Shown: positions 43,696-52,783, counted from the stretch's first letter. The stretch is 64,000 nt of DNA from Pseudoalteromonas peptidolytica (GCF_012641745.1 NZ_WEHZ01000030.1:1-64000); one strand, 5' to 3'. Notes: generated by a model from the sequence alone, not told the origin. Numbers and translations: made by a program.

Positions 43696-44544
43696 ATGTC
43701 ACAAAAAATTGTCATAAAAACGTCGGTGAGTAAGCAGCCTTCAAAGCCCTCAGCGGTGACCTATCAATGGCACTGGAAGCGCATTTTTATGGCAACGGTG
43801 GCATTTGCTGGCATTGCAACTGCGGGTGTCTACGGTGTCGTCAACAGTGTGAATGCTGACGAAGATGATGGCCAAGTTGTCGCCGCCACGATTGATATCG
43901 ACAGCGCTGATGATATGGCTGTAGCGTTAGACACGAGTGAGGCTCTACCTAGTGTAGCGCAAGGAACAGCTGACAATGAATCGCCTGTTACAGCTGTGCT
44001 TACCACGAATACCGCTTCAGATCTTGCATTGAATGAAGTGGTGCAGCAACCTGTTGGAGAAACAGAAACAGAAACAGAAACAGAAACAGAAACAGAAACA
44101 GAAACAGAAACAGAAACAGAAACAGAAACAGAAACAGGGCAGATAAAGCGATTTAACCCAGATGCGCAGGTAGCAAGCGTAGCGCTGGGAGCAAAGATTG
44201 ATACACAATTTATTAGTCGAGCGGTGTTAACCACGATGGTTGATAATCGCGAGCCGACTAATGTACTCAAAGACATTATCTCCGCAGCGCAAATCAAAGA
44301 GAAACTTTACTTTTTCACTGAAGTACATGCTCTCAAGGGGGAGCTTGTATCGCACTTGTGGTTTCATCAAGATGAATTAATGGCTGAAGTTGAACTACCT
44401 ATTGAAGCGATGCGTTATCGAACCTACTCGAGTAAAAATATTATGCCGAGTCAAACTGGCGACTGGCGAGTTGAAGTAGTAACGAATGCTGGACAGTTAT
44501 TAGCACAGAAGTCATTTCGCATCGTTGATAATACACAGCAATGA
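43696..44544 (+). CDS. DUF2914 protein with Glu-Thr repeat linker
   Basis: A 282-residue membrane-anchored protein. A basic N-terminus is followed by one transmembrane helix (about residues 28-50), an acidic linker, 13 Glu-Thr dipeptides (about 122-147), and a C-terminal DUF2914-type beta domain (FTEVHALKGELVSHLWFHQD, then SQTGDWRVEVVTNAGQLLAQ). The C-terminal domain should face the periplasm. Function unknown. CAGGAGCAAAGCA precedes the ATG. It lies between the esterase gene and hemC; the 104 bp before hemC may hold the hem promoter. Confidence 0.8.
   Translation: MSQKIVIKTSVSKQPSKPSAVTYQWHWKRIFMATVAFAGIATAGVYGVVNSVNADEDDGQVVAATIDIDSADDMAVALDTSEALPSVAQGTADNESPVTAVLTTNTASDLALNEVVQQPVGETETETETETETETETETETETETETGQIKRFNPDAQVASVALGAKIDTQFISRAVLTTMVDNREPTNVLKDIISAAQIKEKLYFFTEVHALKGELVSHLWFHQDELMAEVELPIEAMRYRTYSSKNIMPSQTGDWRVEVVTNAGQLLAQKSFRIVDNTQQ
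44059..44136 (+). repeat. Hexanucleotide microsatellite (GAAACA x13)
   Basis: Thirteen uninterrupted copies of GAAACA (78 bp) inside the DUF2914 gene, encoding 13 Glu-Thr dipeptides. Because the unit is six bases, slippage changes length without shifting frame. All units are identical at the DNA level, a sign of recent or ongoing expansion. Confidence 0.95.
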
Positions 44545-44648
44545 TCTGACCCACTCATGCTGAGGCCGTTCATTTGTGCGGCCAAGTTACCAAATATAAG
44601 AATATACAGCGACGCTTTGAGTTGCTGTACTAACGCAAAAGGCAAATC

Positions 44649-45587
44649 ATGACAGAACAAGTTTCCGTATTACGTATTGCGACTCGTAAAAGCGCGTTAG
44701 CGCTTTGGCAAGCTGAGTTTGTAAAAGCTGAACTTGAAAAACACCATGCAAACTTAAAAGTAGAGCTTGTGCCAATGTCGACGAAAGGCGACAAAATCTT
44801 AGATACACCTTTGGCCAAGATCGGCGGTAAAGGGCTTTTTGTAAAAGAGCTGGAGCAGGCAATGTTAGAGGGCAGAGCTGACATTGCTGTGCACTCAATG
44901 AAGGACGTGCCTGTTGATTTTCCTGAAGGGCTAGAACTGCACACTATTTGTGAGCGAGAAGACCCAAGGGATGCGTTTGTATCTAATACTTATGCGTCAC
45001 TGGCAGAGCTACCAAAAGGTGCAATAGTGGGCACTTCTAGTTTACGACGCCAGTGTCAAATTCGAGCGGCACGTCCTGATCTGGTAATTAAGGACTTGAG
45101 GGGGAATGTGAACACCCGCCTAGCCAAGTTGGACGCCGGTGAGTTTGATGCCATTATTTTGGCCGCAGCGGGACTTATCCGTCTAGAAATGATTGATAGA
45201 ATCGCAAGCTATATTGAGCCTGAAGCTTCGTTACCGGCAAATGGTCAAGGCGCGGTGGGCATTGAGTGTCGTAGCAATGATGCACAGACCAAAGCCTTTT
45301 TAGCACCACTTGAACATACTGACACGCGCATTCGTGTACTTGCTGAGCGAGCAATGAACCGTCGTTTAGAGGGGGGCTGTCAGGTTCCAATCGGTGCGTA
45401 CGCTGAAGTTTCGGGTGATCAAGTACACTTACGAGGTCTAGTCGGTGCAATTGATGGTAGTGAAATCTTGCGTGGTGAGTGCCGTGGTACTGTCGCAGAG
45501 GCTGAGCAACTTGGCATTCAACTCGCCGAATCGTTACTTGCACAAGGAGCAGACAAGATTTTAGCTGAGGTTTATAAGGACGCTTAA
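44649..45587 (+). CDS. hemC: Porphobilinogen deaminase (hydroxymethylbilane synthase)
   Basis: A 312-residue enzyme joining four porphobilinogens in haem synthesis. VLRIATRKSALALWQAEFVK at the start, GTSSLRRQCQIRAARPDL and the cofactor-cysteine motif NRRLEGGCQVPIGAYA (about residue 243) are diagnostic. The stop is immediately followed by the hemDX start. AAAGGCAAATC precedes the ATG. Confidence 0.97.
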   Translation: MTEQVSVLRIATRKSALALWQAEFVKAELEKHHANLKVELVPMSTKGDKILDTPLAKIGGKGLFVKELEQAMLEGRADIAVHSMKDVPVDFPEGLELHTICEREDPRDAFVSNTYASLAELPKGAIVGTSSLRRQCQIRAARPDLVIKDLRGNVNTRLAKLDAGEFDAIILAAAGLIRLEMIDRIASYIEPEASLPANGQGAVGIECRSNDAQTKAFLAPLEHTDTRIRVLAERAMNRRLEGGCQVPIGAYAEVSGDQVHLRGLVGAIDGSEILRGECRGTVAEAEQLGIQLAESLLAQGADKILAEVYKDA

Positions 45588-47405
45588 ATGAAAGTTGCGC
45601 TGACTCGACCTGTTGGAAAATCTGAGCCGTTATCTGGGTTATTGTCACAGCAGCAGATAAGCTCTGTGATTTGCCCTGTACTAAGGTTAAATGAAGTCGC
45701 GGTTAGTGACGCGGCTCAGGCGATGATACATGAAGCCGAGTTAGCCATTTTCGTATCACCAGATGCAGTGCGCTATTTTAGCCAATTAGCAGTACCATTA
45801 GCGGGGCATTGCGCAGCCTTTGCTGTTGGTGAAGGCACGGCCGATGCTATACAGCAAACTCTTAATATCAAGGCTAAATATCCTAAGCAACCAGACTCTG
45901 AAGGGTTGCTTGCACTTCGGCAGCTGTCGTCGGTTGAGGGTAAACGTGTATTGTTGGTTAAAGGCAAAAGTGGGCGTCCCGTTATTGCCCAAACCCTCAA
46001 AGCAAGAGGTGCCATCGTTGATAGCTTGGCGGTGTATGAGCGCACAGCGGTAAAGGATACCTCGGATAGCTGGTTAGACCACTGGCGAAGCCAGCAGATT
46101 GAAGGTATAGTCATTACCAGTAACAGTGCAGCGGATGCGATTTTTAATACGCAGTCGTCAGCAAGTAAAGATTGGTTGGCTCAGCGTACTTTCTTTGTTG
46201 TGAGCCAACGTATTGCTGAGCATGTACAGCAATCCTATAACATTGAACAGTCTCAAATTGTGGTATGTCATGGCCCTGATAATCGTGCCATCGCAGGGAG
46301 TATCATCGACTATACCAGGCAGCAAGGGCGCAAAATGACTCAGTCTGAATCGCAAACAAAGCATACAAATACTCAGCAAACACAAAGAGCAGTTGAGCAA
46401 ACGGTCGCATCACATCAAGCAAAAACAAGAGTGAGTAAGGTTGCGCTCTTGGCGTTACTCGTCGCGCTTGGTAGTGGTACTGGTGCTGGCTATGTTTATC
46501 TACAGCAACAACAACAGTTGCAACAAACATTATTGGCTAATCAAGCAATTAGCGCGGAAAATCAGCTCCTAAGTACACAATTGAATGGCGCTAAATCACA
46601 ACTTCAGCGGGTAGAAAAAGTGCTCGACTCGCTGCAAGGTGATGTCACAAAGCGATTGGCTGAGCAACAGCAAAATGTGGATACACAGCTTATGCAGACG
46701 CTTGCTAAGGCGCAGCAGCAAGTAAGTGGTGCAGTTGCCTCAGAAGCTTTATATTTACAGCGCTTAGCTACGTTTAAGGTTGCAGCAGAACAAGATTACC
46801 TTGGTGCTGTTGCTATCCTTGAGCGGTTGTTAGAGAGCTTAGCGTCTGAGTCCAACACCGCAGTGGTGAAACAGGCGATTGCCACCGACATTGCTACCTT
46901 GAAAGCTTTGCCCAAACCACAAACAGAGTCGCTCTATTTCGAGCTTCATGGCTTGCTGTCTCAGGTTGACGTGCTAACGATTAAAACCAAACAGATCCCC
47001 CAAACGAGTGTGAGTGAAGACGCTGTGTTATCGCAACAGGTTGATGATTGGAAAGCAAACTTACAGCGCTCTTGGCAGAGATTAGTTGATGACTTTATTA
47101 CCATACGCCATCATGACGAAGTGATCATCGACCCGCTCCTTGATAAGAATGAACAGCTACTTATTCGCGCTCAGCTACGTGCTTATTTGACTCAGGCGCA
47201 AACGGCACTAATGGATCAACAAGCAGGCATTTATTTTAGTGCCCTTGATGGTGCAGCCGAAACACTGGCGCGTTATTTTGACACCCAGCACCCCTCGGTG
47301 AATGCGATGCAACAGGCGCTGCACAAACTAAGCCGCAGCGAAGTGCAACGCCAAGATTCTGTTGAACTAGCAACGCCTGCGGCTGTGAAGGGGTGGCTCA
47401 AATGA
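45588..47405 (+). CDS. HemD-HemX fusion (uroporphyrinogen-III synthase plus membrane protein)
   Basis: One 605-residue frame covers two genes that are separate in E. coli. Residues 1 to about 248 are uroporphyrinogen-III synthase (ALTRPVGKSEPLSGLL, then VSPDAVRYF and VITSNSAADAIF). From residue 250 it matches HemX: a Gln-rich lead, one transmembrane helix (about 284-304), a coiled coil of Gln-rich heptads and an HemX periplasmic domain. No stop separates them. At residue 250 there is an ATG (46335) with AAGGG six bases ahead, so a free HemX may also be made. It abuts hemC and overlaps hemY by 4 bases. Confidence 0.9.
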   Translation: MKVALTRPVGKSEPLSGLLSQQQISSVICPVLRLNEVAVSDAAQAMIHEAELAIFVSPDAVRYFSQLAVPLAGHCAAFAVGEGTADAIQQTLNIKAKYPKQPDSEGLLALRQLSSVEGKRVLLVKGKSGRPVIAQTLKARGAIVDSLAVYERTAVKDTSDSWLDHWRSQQIEGIVITSNSAADAIFNTQSSASKDWLAQRTFFVVSQRIAEHVQQSYNIEQSQIVVCHGPDNRAIAGSIIDYTRQQGRKMTQSESQTKHTNTQQTQRAVEQTVASHQAKTRVSKVALLALLVALGSGTGAGYVYLQQQQQLQQTLLANQAISAENQLLSTQLNGAKSQLQRVEKVLDSLQGDVTKRLAEQQQNVDTQLMQTLAKAQQQVSGAVASEALYLQRLATFKVAAEQDYLGAVAILERLLESLASESNTAVVKQAIATDIATLKALPKPQTESLYFELHGLLSQVDVLTIKTKQIPQTSVSEDAVLSQQVDDWKANLQRSWQRLVDDFITIRHHDEVIIDPLLDKNEQLLIRAQLRAYLTQAQTALMDQQAGIYFSALDGAAETLARYFDTQHPSVNAMQQALHKLSRSEVQRQDSVELATPAAVKGWLK

Positions 47406-48505
47406 TGGCAAAAATCATTACTTTCGTACTCATTTTCATTGCCTTAGCTGCGAGCCATCTACTGATTGATGAAAAAGGCTATGTGCTTATCTCCTTCAAT
47501 CAAACTACGATTGAAGGCAGCATAGTGTCTTTCACTATCTTGTTATTACTCGCTATCACAGCTTTAGTGTTGCTGGGTAAGATAGTGCGTTGGTCGTGGC
47601 GTCACCTAATAAATACCAAAGGTCACTTTTCAAGAAAGCGTAAATTAAAAGCGCAGCAAGCTTGGGATGAAAGCTTGTGGCTATTAATTAATGGTGAAGT
47701 AGAGCAAGCCGCAACGTTGTTAGCAAAAACGCCGCAGCCAGATGAGCGTCAAGACTATGTTCGCGCCATCGCTGCAAAAGCAGCTTTGAAGCAAGGGGAT
47801 ATTGTTAAAGCCAATACTGAGTTAGAAGCGATATCCGATGATAACCAAGGACAGCTTGCGACGCTGTGGCTTGAAGCCAATAATAGTGAGCAAGCGTTGG
47901 CTTTATTAGATGACAAAATGTCAGCGGCGAAGCCAACCGCTGCGGTGCTAAGTGGGTATATTGCAGCATGTGTTGAGGCGCAGCAGTCTGAACAAGCCAC
48001 GACACAAATTGCAAAGTGGCATAAAAAGCTAAATTGGAGTGATGCACAGTGGCAAACTCTGTTTGAGCGCTTGTTTACAGCCACACCAGAACAAGCTGAC
48101 ACTTTGTTTAATATGCTACCTAAAGCTGTAAAGGCACATGCAGTACCTGCGCTAACCAAAGTTAAGTTACAACAGGGGCGTATTGCAGAAGTCACTGGAG
48201 ACTTGAAGAAGTTATTGAAGCAGGGTCAATATCATCAATTGGCTGAATATCTGCAATACAATACACAGGCTAACGCAGAGCTTAAATTAGCCTTACAACA
48301 ACAGTTGAAGAAGCACCCTGATGATAAAGAGCTATTGTTTGCACTTGCGTGCCTTTGTAACGCAGAAGCGGATTATGAACTCGCCGCTAAGATTTTTGAC
48401 TCATTAAGTGCCCACCCATGGGAAGCGCGCTGGAGTAAACAAGCTCAGCTCGCCTACGAAAAAATACATACCTACGAAAAAGCGTATTTAATCGCAAAAT
48501 CGTAA
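47402..48505 (+). CDS. hemY: HemY, haem-biosynthesis-associated TPR membrane protein
   Basis: A 367-residue protein with two N-terminal hydrophobic helices (about 1-18 and 40-60) and a TPR-rich cytoplasmic or periplasmic body, the HemY_N layout. RWSWRHLINTKGHFSRKRKL matches the region after helix 2. Its enzymatic role is not established; in E. coli hemCDXY form one operon. The start overlaps the hemDX stop (ATGA); the second ATG at 47405 is also possible. A terminator follows at 48511. Confidence 0.9.
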   Translation: MMAKIITFVLIFIALAASHLLIDEKGYVLISFNQTTIEGSIVSFTILLLLAITALVLLGKIVRWSWRHLINTKGHFSRKRKLKAQQAWDESLWLLINGEVEQAATLLAKTPQPDERQDYVRAIAAKAALKQGDIVKANTELEAISDDNQGQLATLWLEANNSEQALALLDDKMSAAKPTAAVLSGYIAACVEAQQSEQATTQIAKWHKKLNWSDAQWQTLFERLFTATPEQADTLFNMLPKAVKAHAVPALTKVKLQQGRIAEVTGDLKKLLKQGQYHQLAEYLQYNTQANAELKLALQQQLKKHPDDKELLFALACLCNAEADYELAAKIFDSLSAHPWEARWSKQAQLAYEKIHTYEKAYLIAKS

Positions 48506-48510
48506 CAAAC

Positions 48511-48539
48511 AGCCTGCCCAGCGATGTGCAGGCTTTTTT
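48511..48539 (+). terminator. Terminator of the hem operon
   Basis: AGCCTGC / GCAGGCT stem with a 10-base loop, followed by TTTTT, six bases after the hemY stop. Confidence 0.85.
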
Positions 48540-48637
48540 GTATTAAAGTTAGCTATACTCAAGACTGACATTTGTCCTTGCTATCTTAGGTTAGGTGCGT
48601 ATGATCCCAAAAATTTTAACTGCAAATCGAGCCTCTT

Positions 48638-49633
48638 ATGATCAATAACACACTTCCGCTATTAGATTTACATCGCCACTTAGATGGTAACGTTCGTGCG
48701 ACAACGATTTTAGAACTTGGCCAGCAGTTTAATATGGAACTCCCTGCTACAGATATTGAAAGCCTGCGCCCCCATGTGCAAGTGTTAGACAATGCCCCCA
48801 ACCTCATGGCGTTTCTTGAAAAACTAGATTGGGGTGTAAAGGTACTAGGTGACTACGGTGCTTGTCGCCGTATTGCAGTGGAAAATGTTGCCGACGCAGT
48901 TGCACAAGGTATTGATTACACTGAGTTAAGGTTTAGCCCTTACTACATGGCAAAAACCCATAATCTACACCCGCAGGGCGTGGTTGAAGCCGTAGTCGAC
49001 GGAGTGCAAAGTGCAGTCAAGGGTCAAGACATTCAGGTTAACCTGATTGGCATTATGTCACGCACATTTGGTGTTGAGAAATGCCAATATGAGCTAGACG
49101 CGCTACTTGCCTTTAAGGAGCAGTTAGTTGCGATTGACCTCGCGGGTGACGAGCTGGGCTTCCCTGGCGAGCTGTTTATTGAACATTACAAACAGGTTCG
49201 TGATGCTTATCTTGGTGTGACCGTGCATGCTGGCGAAGCTGAGGGCGCGGTAAGTATCTGGCAAGCTATTAAGGAGCTTGGTGCAACACGTATCGGTCAC
49301 GGAGTTAAAGCAATCCATGACCCTGCTCTGATGGACTATTTACGTGATAATCGTATCGGGATCGAGTCTTGCCTAACCAGTAACATCCAAACAAGCACTG
49401 TCGAAAGCTTAACCACGCATCCGTTAAAAGCATTTTTAGATCATGGCGTGTTGGCAACCATCAATACTGACGATCCTGCGGTTCAAGGTATTGAGCTAGA
49501 TAACGAGTATAGCCATGCAGCTGCGGCGGCAGGTCTAGACTTGAGTGATATCCATAAAGCGCAGCGCAATGCAGTTGAGATTGCTTTTTTAAGTGAGGCC
49601 GATAAAAAAGCCTTACTTGCAAAGGAAGCCTAA
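48638..49633 (+). CDS. add: Adenosine deaminase
   Basis: A 331-residue zinc enzyme converting adenosine to inosine. LDLHRHLDGN near the start gives the first two His ligands, VTVHAGEAEG the third and the catalytic Glu region, and ATINTDDPAV the Asp ligand. Length and order match bacterial Add. It is monocistronic between the hem operon terminator and a stem-loop at 49641-49669. Confidence 0.95.
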   Translation: MINNTLPLLDLHRHLDGNVRATTILELGQQFNMELPATDIESLRPHVQVLDNAPNLMAFLEKLDWGVKVLGDYGACRRIAVENVADAVAQGIDYTELRFSPYYMAKTHNLHPQGVVEAVVDGVQSAVKGQDIQVNLIGIMSRTFGVEKCQYELDALLAFKEQLVAIDLAGDELGFPGELFIEHYKQVRDAYLGVTVHAGEAEGAVSIWQAIKELGATRIGHGVKAIHDPALMDYLRDNRIGIESCLTSNIQTSTVESLTTHPLKAFLDHGVLATINTDDPAVQGIELDNEYSHAAAAAGLDLSDIHKAQRNAVEIAFLSEADKKALLAKEA

Positions 49634-49640
49634 ATTGAAC

Positions 49641-49669
49641 TAGCTGTGTGGGATTATCCCGCACAGCTA
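49641..49669. terminator. Shared stem-loop between add and the CBS gene
   Basis: TAGCTGTGTGGGA / TCCCGCACAGCTA (one mismatch) with a short loop. It follows the add stop by 8 bases and overlaps the last codons of the convergent CBS gene. No long T-run is present on either strand, so it may be a weak bidirectional terminator. Confidence 0.5.
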
Positions 49670-50064
49670 AGATAACTTTCTTTGAGTGCCGCAACCACTT
49701 GGCTACGCGTCACAATTCCTATGACTTTACCTTCGTTTATGACAGGATAAACCTTAGGGTTATTTTGCTGCATTCGCTGTGCTAGGTCGACAACGGTTGT
49801 TGCAGCTTCAACACTCAGGGCAGGCGTTGCCAGTAAATCTCCTACCTGCACTTTACCATCGCAAAAGTAGCTGGAATTAAGCAAAGGCTTGAGCATTTGC
49901 TGTTCTGATACAAATCCAACCAGATGACGCTGTGTATCTACCACAGGAGCACCAATTAAATGATGCTTTTGCAGCAAAGTAATGGCATCAGTAAGTTCAG
50001 TGTCAGCGGTTAGTGCTGGAAAATCGGGTGACATAATGTCACGAACATAGAGTTTACTCATCAT
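49654..50064 (-). CDS. CBS-domain pair protein
   Basis: A 136-residue protein built of two CBS domains: VRDIMSPDFPALTADTELTD, then LIGAPVVDTQRHLVGFVSEQ, and after that VGDLLATPALSVEAATTVVD with PVINEGKVIGIVTRSQVV. Such pairs bind adenosine nucleotides and act as energy sensors. The target is unknown. The ATG at 50064 is preferred over a longer frame because GAGAAG lies ahead and the first CBS motif follows directly. Confidence 0.88.
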   Translation of the reverse strand: MMSKLYVRDIMSPDFPALTADTELTDAITLLQKHHLIGAPVVDTQRHLVGFVSEQQMLKPLLNSSYFCDGKVQVGDLLATPALSVEAATTVVDLAQRMQQNNPKVYPVINEGKVIGIVTRSQVVAALKESYLSCAG

Positions 50065-50152
50065 ACTTCTCGCGGTCTTTGTGTGTACGAAGAGAATAGC
50101 GGGCGAGTGACTTTTGGTAAAATGGATTGTTTTGATTGGTTTGTTCTGTTTT

Positions 50153-50187
50153 TTCAATGTGTGACTGACGACCAGTCACACATTGAA
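50153..50187. repeat. Perfect 15-bp inverted repeat between fre and the CBS gene
   Basis: TTCAATGTGTGACTG / CAGTCACACATTGAA around ACGAC. It sits 29 bases after the fre stop and 88 bases before the CBS start. No T-run follows on either strand, so it is either a terminator needing no U-tract or an operator for the CBS gene. Confidence 0.6.
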
Positions 50188-50216
50188 TAAATTGCTATTA
50201 AATAACTTAGTTCTGG

Positions 50217-50930
50217 TTACTTAATAAACGCGAAGGCATCTGCGTACATAAACTCACGCTCTGCGCCATGGTTGATAAAATCATCACGCACGATGCCAAT
50301 CATGTCAAAGCGCCCAGCCATATAGATGCTGTATGGCTCTAACGAAACAATATCTTTCATCACAGCTTGATGTACATAGCCGCGATGGCCTTGCCAAGCA
50401 TCGCTGGCATTTTCTACTACAGGAATAAATTGAAAGTGTTTGTTGGATGATGCCCAAGCTTCCATTTCTGCTTTTGCATAAAGTGCTGACTCTTCTTTTA
50501 CGCCCCAGTAAAACAGTACGGGTTGGTCGTATCCCGTTTCAGCCAGATAGTCAGCCATTGATTTTACGTAAGAAAATCCTGTGCCGCCCGCCAGTAATAC
50601 TACTGGGCGGTTTTGATCCGTGCGTAACTGCGAGATGCCAAGACCCACCTCTAACTGTACGGTTTGCTTGGTATCAAATGCCTGACGTAGGTGCTCTAAA
50701 GATTGCATGGCATAAGAGTCTGCACCAGAGGCACCGATATGTAATTCCAGTTGATCTTGAGTCGATGGGCTACTGGCGATAGAAAAAGCGCGCTTGTCTT
50801 TTTCTCCAAGTACGACTTGCAGATAATGACCGGCTTCAAACTTGACTGTCTCTTCAGGTTTTAAAATAACTTTGTGAACAAATTCTGTAAGAGGTGTAAT
50901 AGAAACAACCTCTGCTGCTAATACTTGCAT
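50217..50930 (-). CDS. fre: NAD(P)H-flavin reductase (Fre)
   Basis: A 237-residue flavin reductase of the ferredoxin-reductase fold. KRAFSIASSP is the flavin-binding RxxS motif, LLAGGTGFSYVKSMADYL the nucleotide-binding segment, and MAGRFDMIGIVRDDF the C-terminal part. It supplies reduced flavins, for example to the UbiX/UbiD prenyl-FMN system or free-flavin enzymes. It lies 77 bases downstream of ubiD on the same strand, the E. coli ubiD-fre order. AAGGTAAGGT precedes the ATG. Confidence 0.93.
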   Translation of the reverse strand: MQVLAAEVVSITPLTEFVHKVILKPEETVKFEAGHYLQVVLGEKDKRAFSIASSPSTQDQLELHIGASGADSYAMQSLEHLRQAFDTKQTVQLEVGLGISQLRTDQNRPVVLLAGGTGFSYVKSMADYLAETGYDQPVLFYWGVKEESALYAKAEMEAWASSNKHFQFIPVVENASDAWQGHRGYVHQAVMKDIVSLEPYSIYMAGRFDMIGIVRDDFINHGAEREFMYADAFAFIK

Positions 50931-51007
50931 ACCTTACCTTTATTAAGCACGTGGCTAAAGTCTGTGCACTCTAGCATAGCTAAGTGAACAATGTTAGATG
51001 ATATATG

Positions 51008-52480
51008 TCATTTGATGTCTATCCCGAGACTGTCCCAGATTTCATCAACACGTTGTTTTATCGTAGGATCCATCACAATAGGCTCCCCCCACTCGCGGTC
51101 AGTTTCTCCTGGCCACTTGTTTGTGGCATCCATGCCCATTTTGGAACCAAGTCCTGACACAGGCGAAGCAAAATCTAGGTAGTCAATAGGTGTGCTTTCA
51201 ACTAGGGTGGTGTCTCTTGCAGGATCCATGCGGGTGGTAATAGCCCAGATCACATCATTCCAATCTCTTGCATTGACGTCATCATCACAAACAATCACAA
51301 ACTTGGTGTACATAAACTGACGTAGGAAAGACCATACTCCCATCATGACGCGTTTAGCATGCCCCGGATACTGCTTTTTCATGGTGACGACCGCCATACG
51401 GTACGAGCAGCCTTCTGGTGGAAGATAAAAATCGACGATTTCTGGAAACTGCTTTTGTAGGATGGGAACAAATACCTCATTAAGGGCAACACCAAGAATC
51501 GCTGGTTCATCAGGTGGACGGCCAGTATACGTACTGTGGTAAATTGGATCTTTACGATGGGTAATATGAGTGACCGTCATCACAGGGAAGTCATCTACTT
51601 CATTATAGTAACCGGTGTGGTCGCCATACGGACCTTCTGGCGCGAGCTCGCCCGGTTGAATATATCCTTCTAAGACGATTTCGGCACTTGCTGGAACTTG
51701 AAGTTCGTTCGAGATAGATTTGACGACCTGAGTTTTGCTACCACGCAGCAACCCTGCGAATGCGTATTCACTCAGAGTATCCGGCACCGGCGTAACGGCG
51801 CCTAAAATAGTTGCTGGATCGGCGCCCAGTGCAACTGAGACCGGGTATGGTTCGCCCGGGTGCTCTTTACACCACTCTTGAAAGTCTAGTGCGCCACCTC
51901 GATGTGAGAGCCAGCGCATGATTATTTTATTTTTACCGAGTAGTTGCTGACGGTAAATTCCTAAGTTTTGGCGCTTTTTATAAGGGCCTCTGGTAACCGT
52001 TAAGCCCCAAGTAATCAAAGGTGCAGCATCACCGGGCCAACAGTGCTGGATAGGTAGCTTGGTTAAATCAACTTCATCACCACTAAGTACAACCTCCTGA
52101 CATGGGGCTTTTTTTACCTCTTTGGCGGGCATATTTAACACTTGTTTAAATACCGGTATTTGACCCAGAGCTTCTTTAATCCCTTTGGGTGGCTCAGGCT
52201 CTTTTAAAAACGCGAGCAGTTTGCCAACCTCTCTTAGCTCGTTGACATCATTTTGCCCCATACCCATAGCAACACGTTTCGGGGTACCAAAAAGATTGGC
52301 TAAAACGGGAATATCGAAGCCGATAGGGTTTTCAAATAAAATGGCGGGGCCGCCGGCACGAAGCGTTCGGTCGGCAATCTCAGTCATTTCTAGTTTAGTA
52401 GAAATAGGCTGGGTGACGCGAACAAGTTCCCCTTGCTTTTCAAGCTGTTTTATAAAATCACGTAAGTCTTGGTATTTCAT
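51008..52480 (-). CDS. ubiD: UbiD, 3-octaprenyl-4-hydroxybenzoate decarboxylase
   Basis: A 490-residue prenyl-FMN-dependent decarboxylase of ubiquinone synthesis. MKYQDLRDFIKQLEKQGELV starts the family, GPYGDHTGYYNEVDDFPVMT and TYTGRPPDEPAILGVALNEV are conserved cores, and KFVIVCDDDVNARDWNDVIW marks the C-terminal domain. The enzyme is cytoplasmic or peripheral to the membrane. First gene of a probable ubiD-fre unit. Confidence 0.97.
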   Translation of the reverse strand: MKYQDLRDFIKQLEKQGELVRVTQPISTKLEMTEIADRTLRAGGPAILFENPIGFDIPVLANLFGTPKRVAMGMGQNDVNELREVGKLLAFLKEPEPPKGIKEALGQIPVFKQVLNMPAKEVKKAPCQEVVLSGDEVDLTKLPIQHCWPGDAAPLITWGLTVTRGPYKKRQNLGIYRQQLLGKNKIIMRWLSHRGGALDFQEWCKEHPGEPYPVSVALGADPATILGAVTPVPDTLSEYAFAGLLRGSKTQVVKSISNELQVPASAEIVLEGYIQPGELAPEGPYGDHTGYYNEVDDFPVMTVTHITHRKDPIYHSTYTGRPPDEPAILGVALNEVFVPILQKQFPEIVDFYLPPEGCSYRMAVVTMKKQYPGHAKRVMMGVWSFLRQFMYTKFVIVCDDDVNARDWNDVIWAITTRMDPARDTTLVESTPIDYLDFASPVSGLGSKMGMDATNKWPGETDREWGEPIVMDPTIKQRVDEIWDSLGIDIK

Positions 52481-52783
52481 TGGCGCACTATGAGTTAAGT
52501 TTGGTTTAGTATATCAACTAAGTATATTTTTCCTAGCTGTACGAGTTGGAAGCGTAAATGGTTTAGCAAGCAAATTGACATTATTGCGAATTAGACCATA
52601 TTTTCAGAATGCACCGTCTTGTCAGTTGGTTTGGTCAGGTGTATAAATTGTTATCTAAAGACGAGTGTGTTGAGTTTTTTTTCATGAAAAAAACAAAAGT
52701 CTACATGGCCTGAGGTTTGGATAAGGAATACGCTAAAACTGGCTGCTAAAAAAGCATCATTTATCCAAAGTATAGGGTACTTA

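Noticed and set aside
44059..44136. Possible CRISPR-like direct repeat
   Set aside because: The copies are contiguous 6-base units without spacers, inside a coding sequence, and no cas genes are present.
43830..44297. 155-codon minus-strand open frame with a long Val-Ser run
   Set aside because: It is the complement of the GAAACA repeat inside the DUF2914 gene, so the repeat keeps several frames open.
45175..45648. 157-codon minus-strand open frame across hemC and hemDX
   Set aside because: It is a shadow of two well-supported genes on the other strand.
47755..48195. 146-codon minus-strand open frame inside hemY
   Set aside because: It lies antisense within a well-supported gene and has no start signal.
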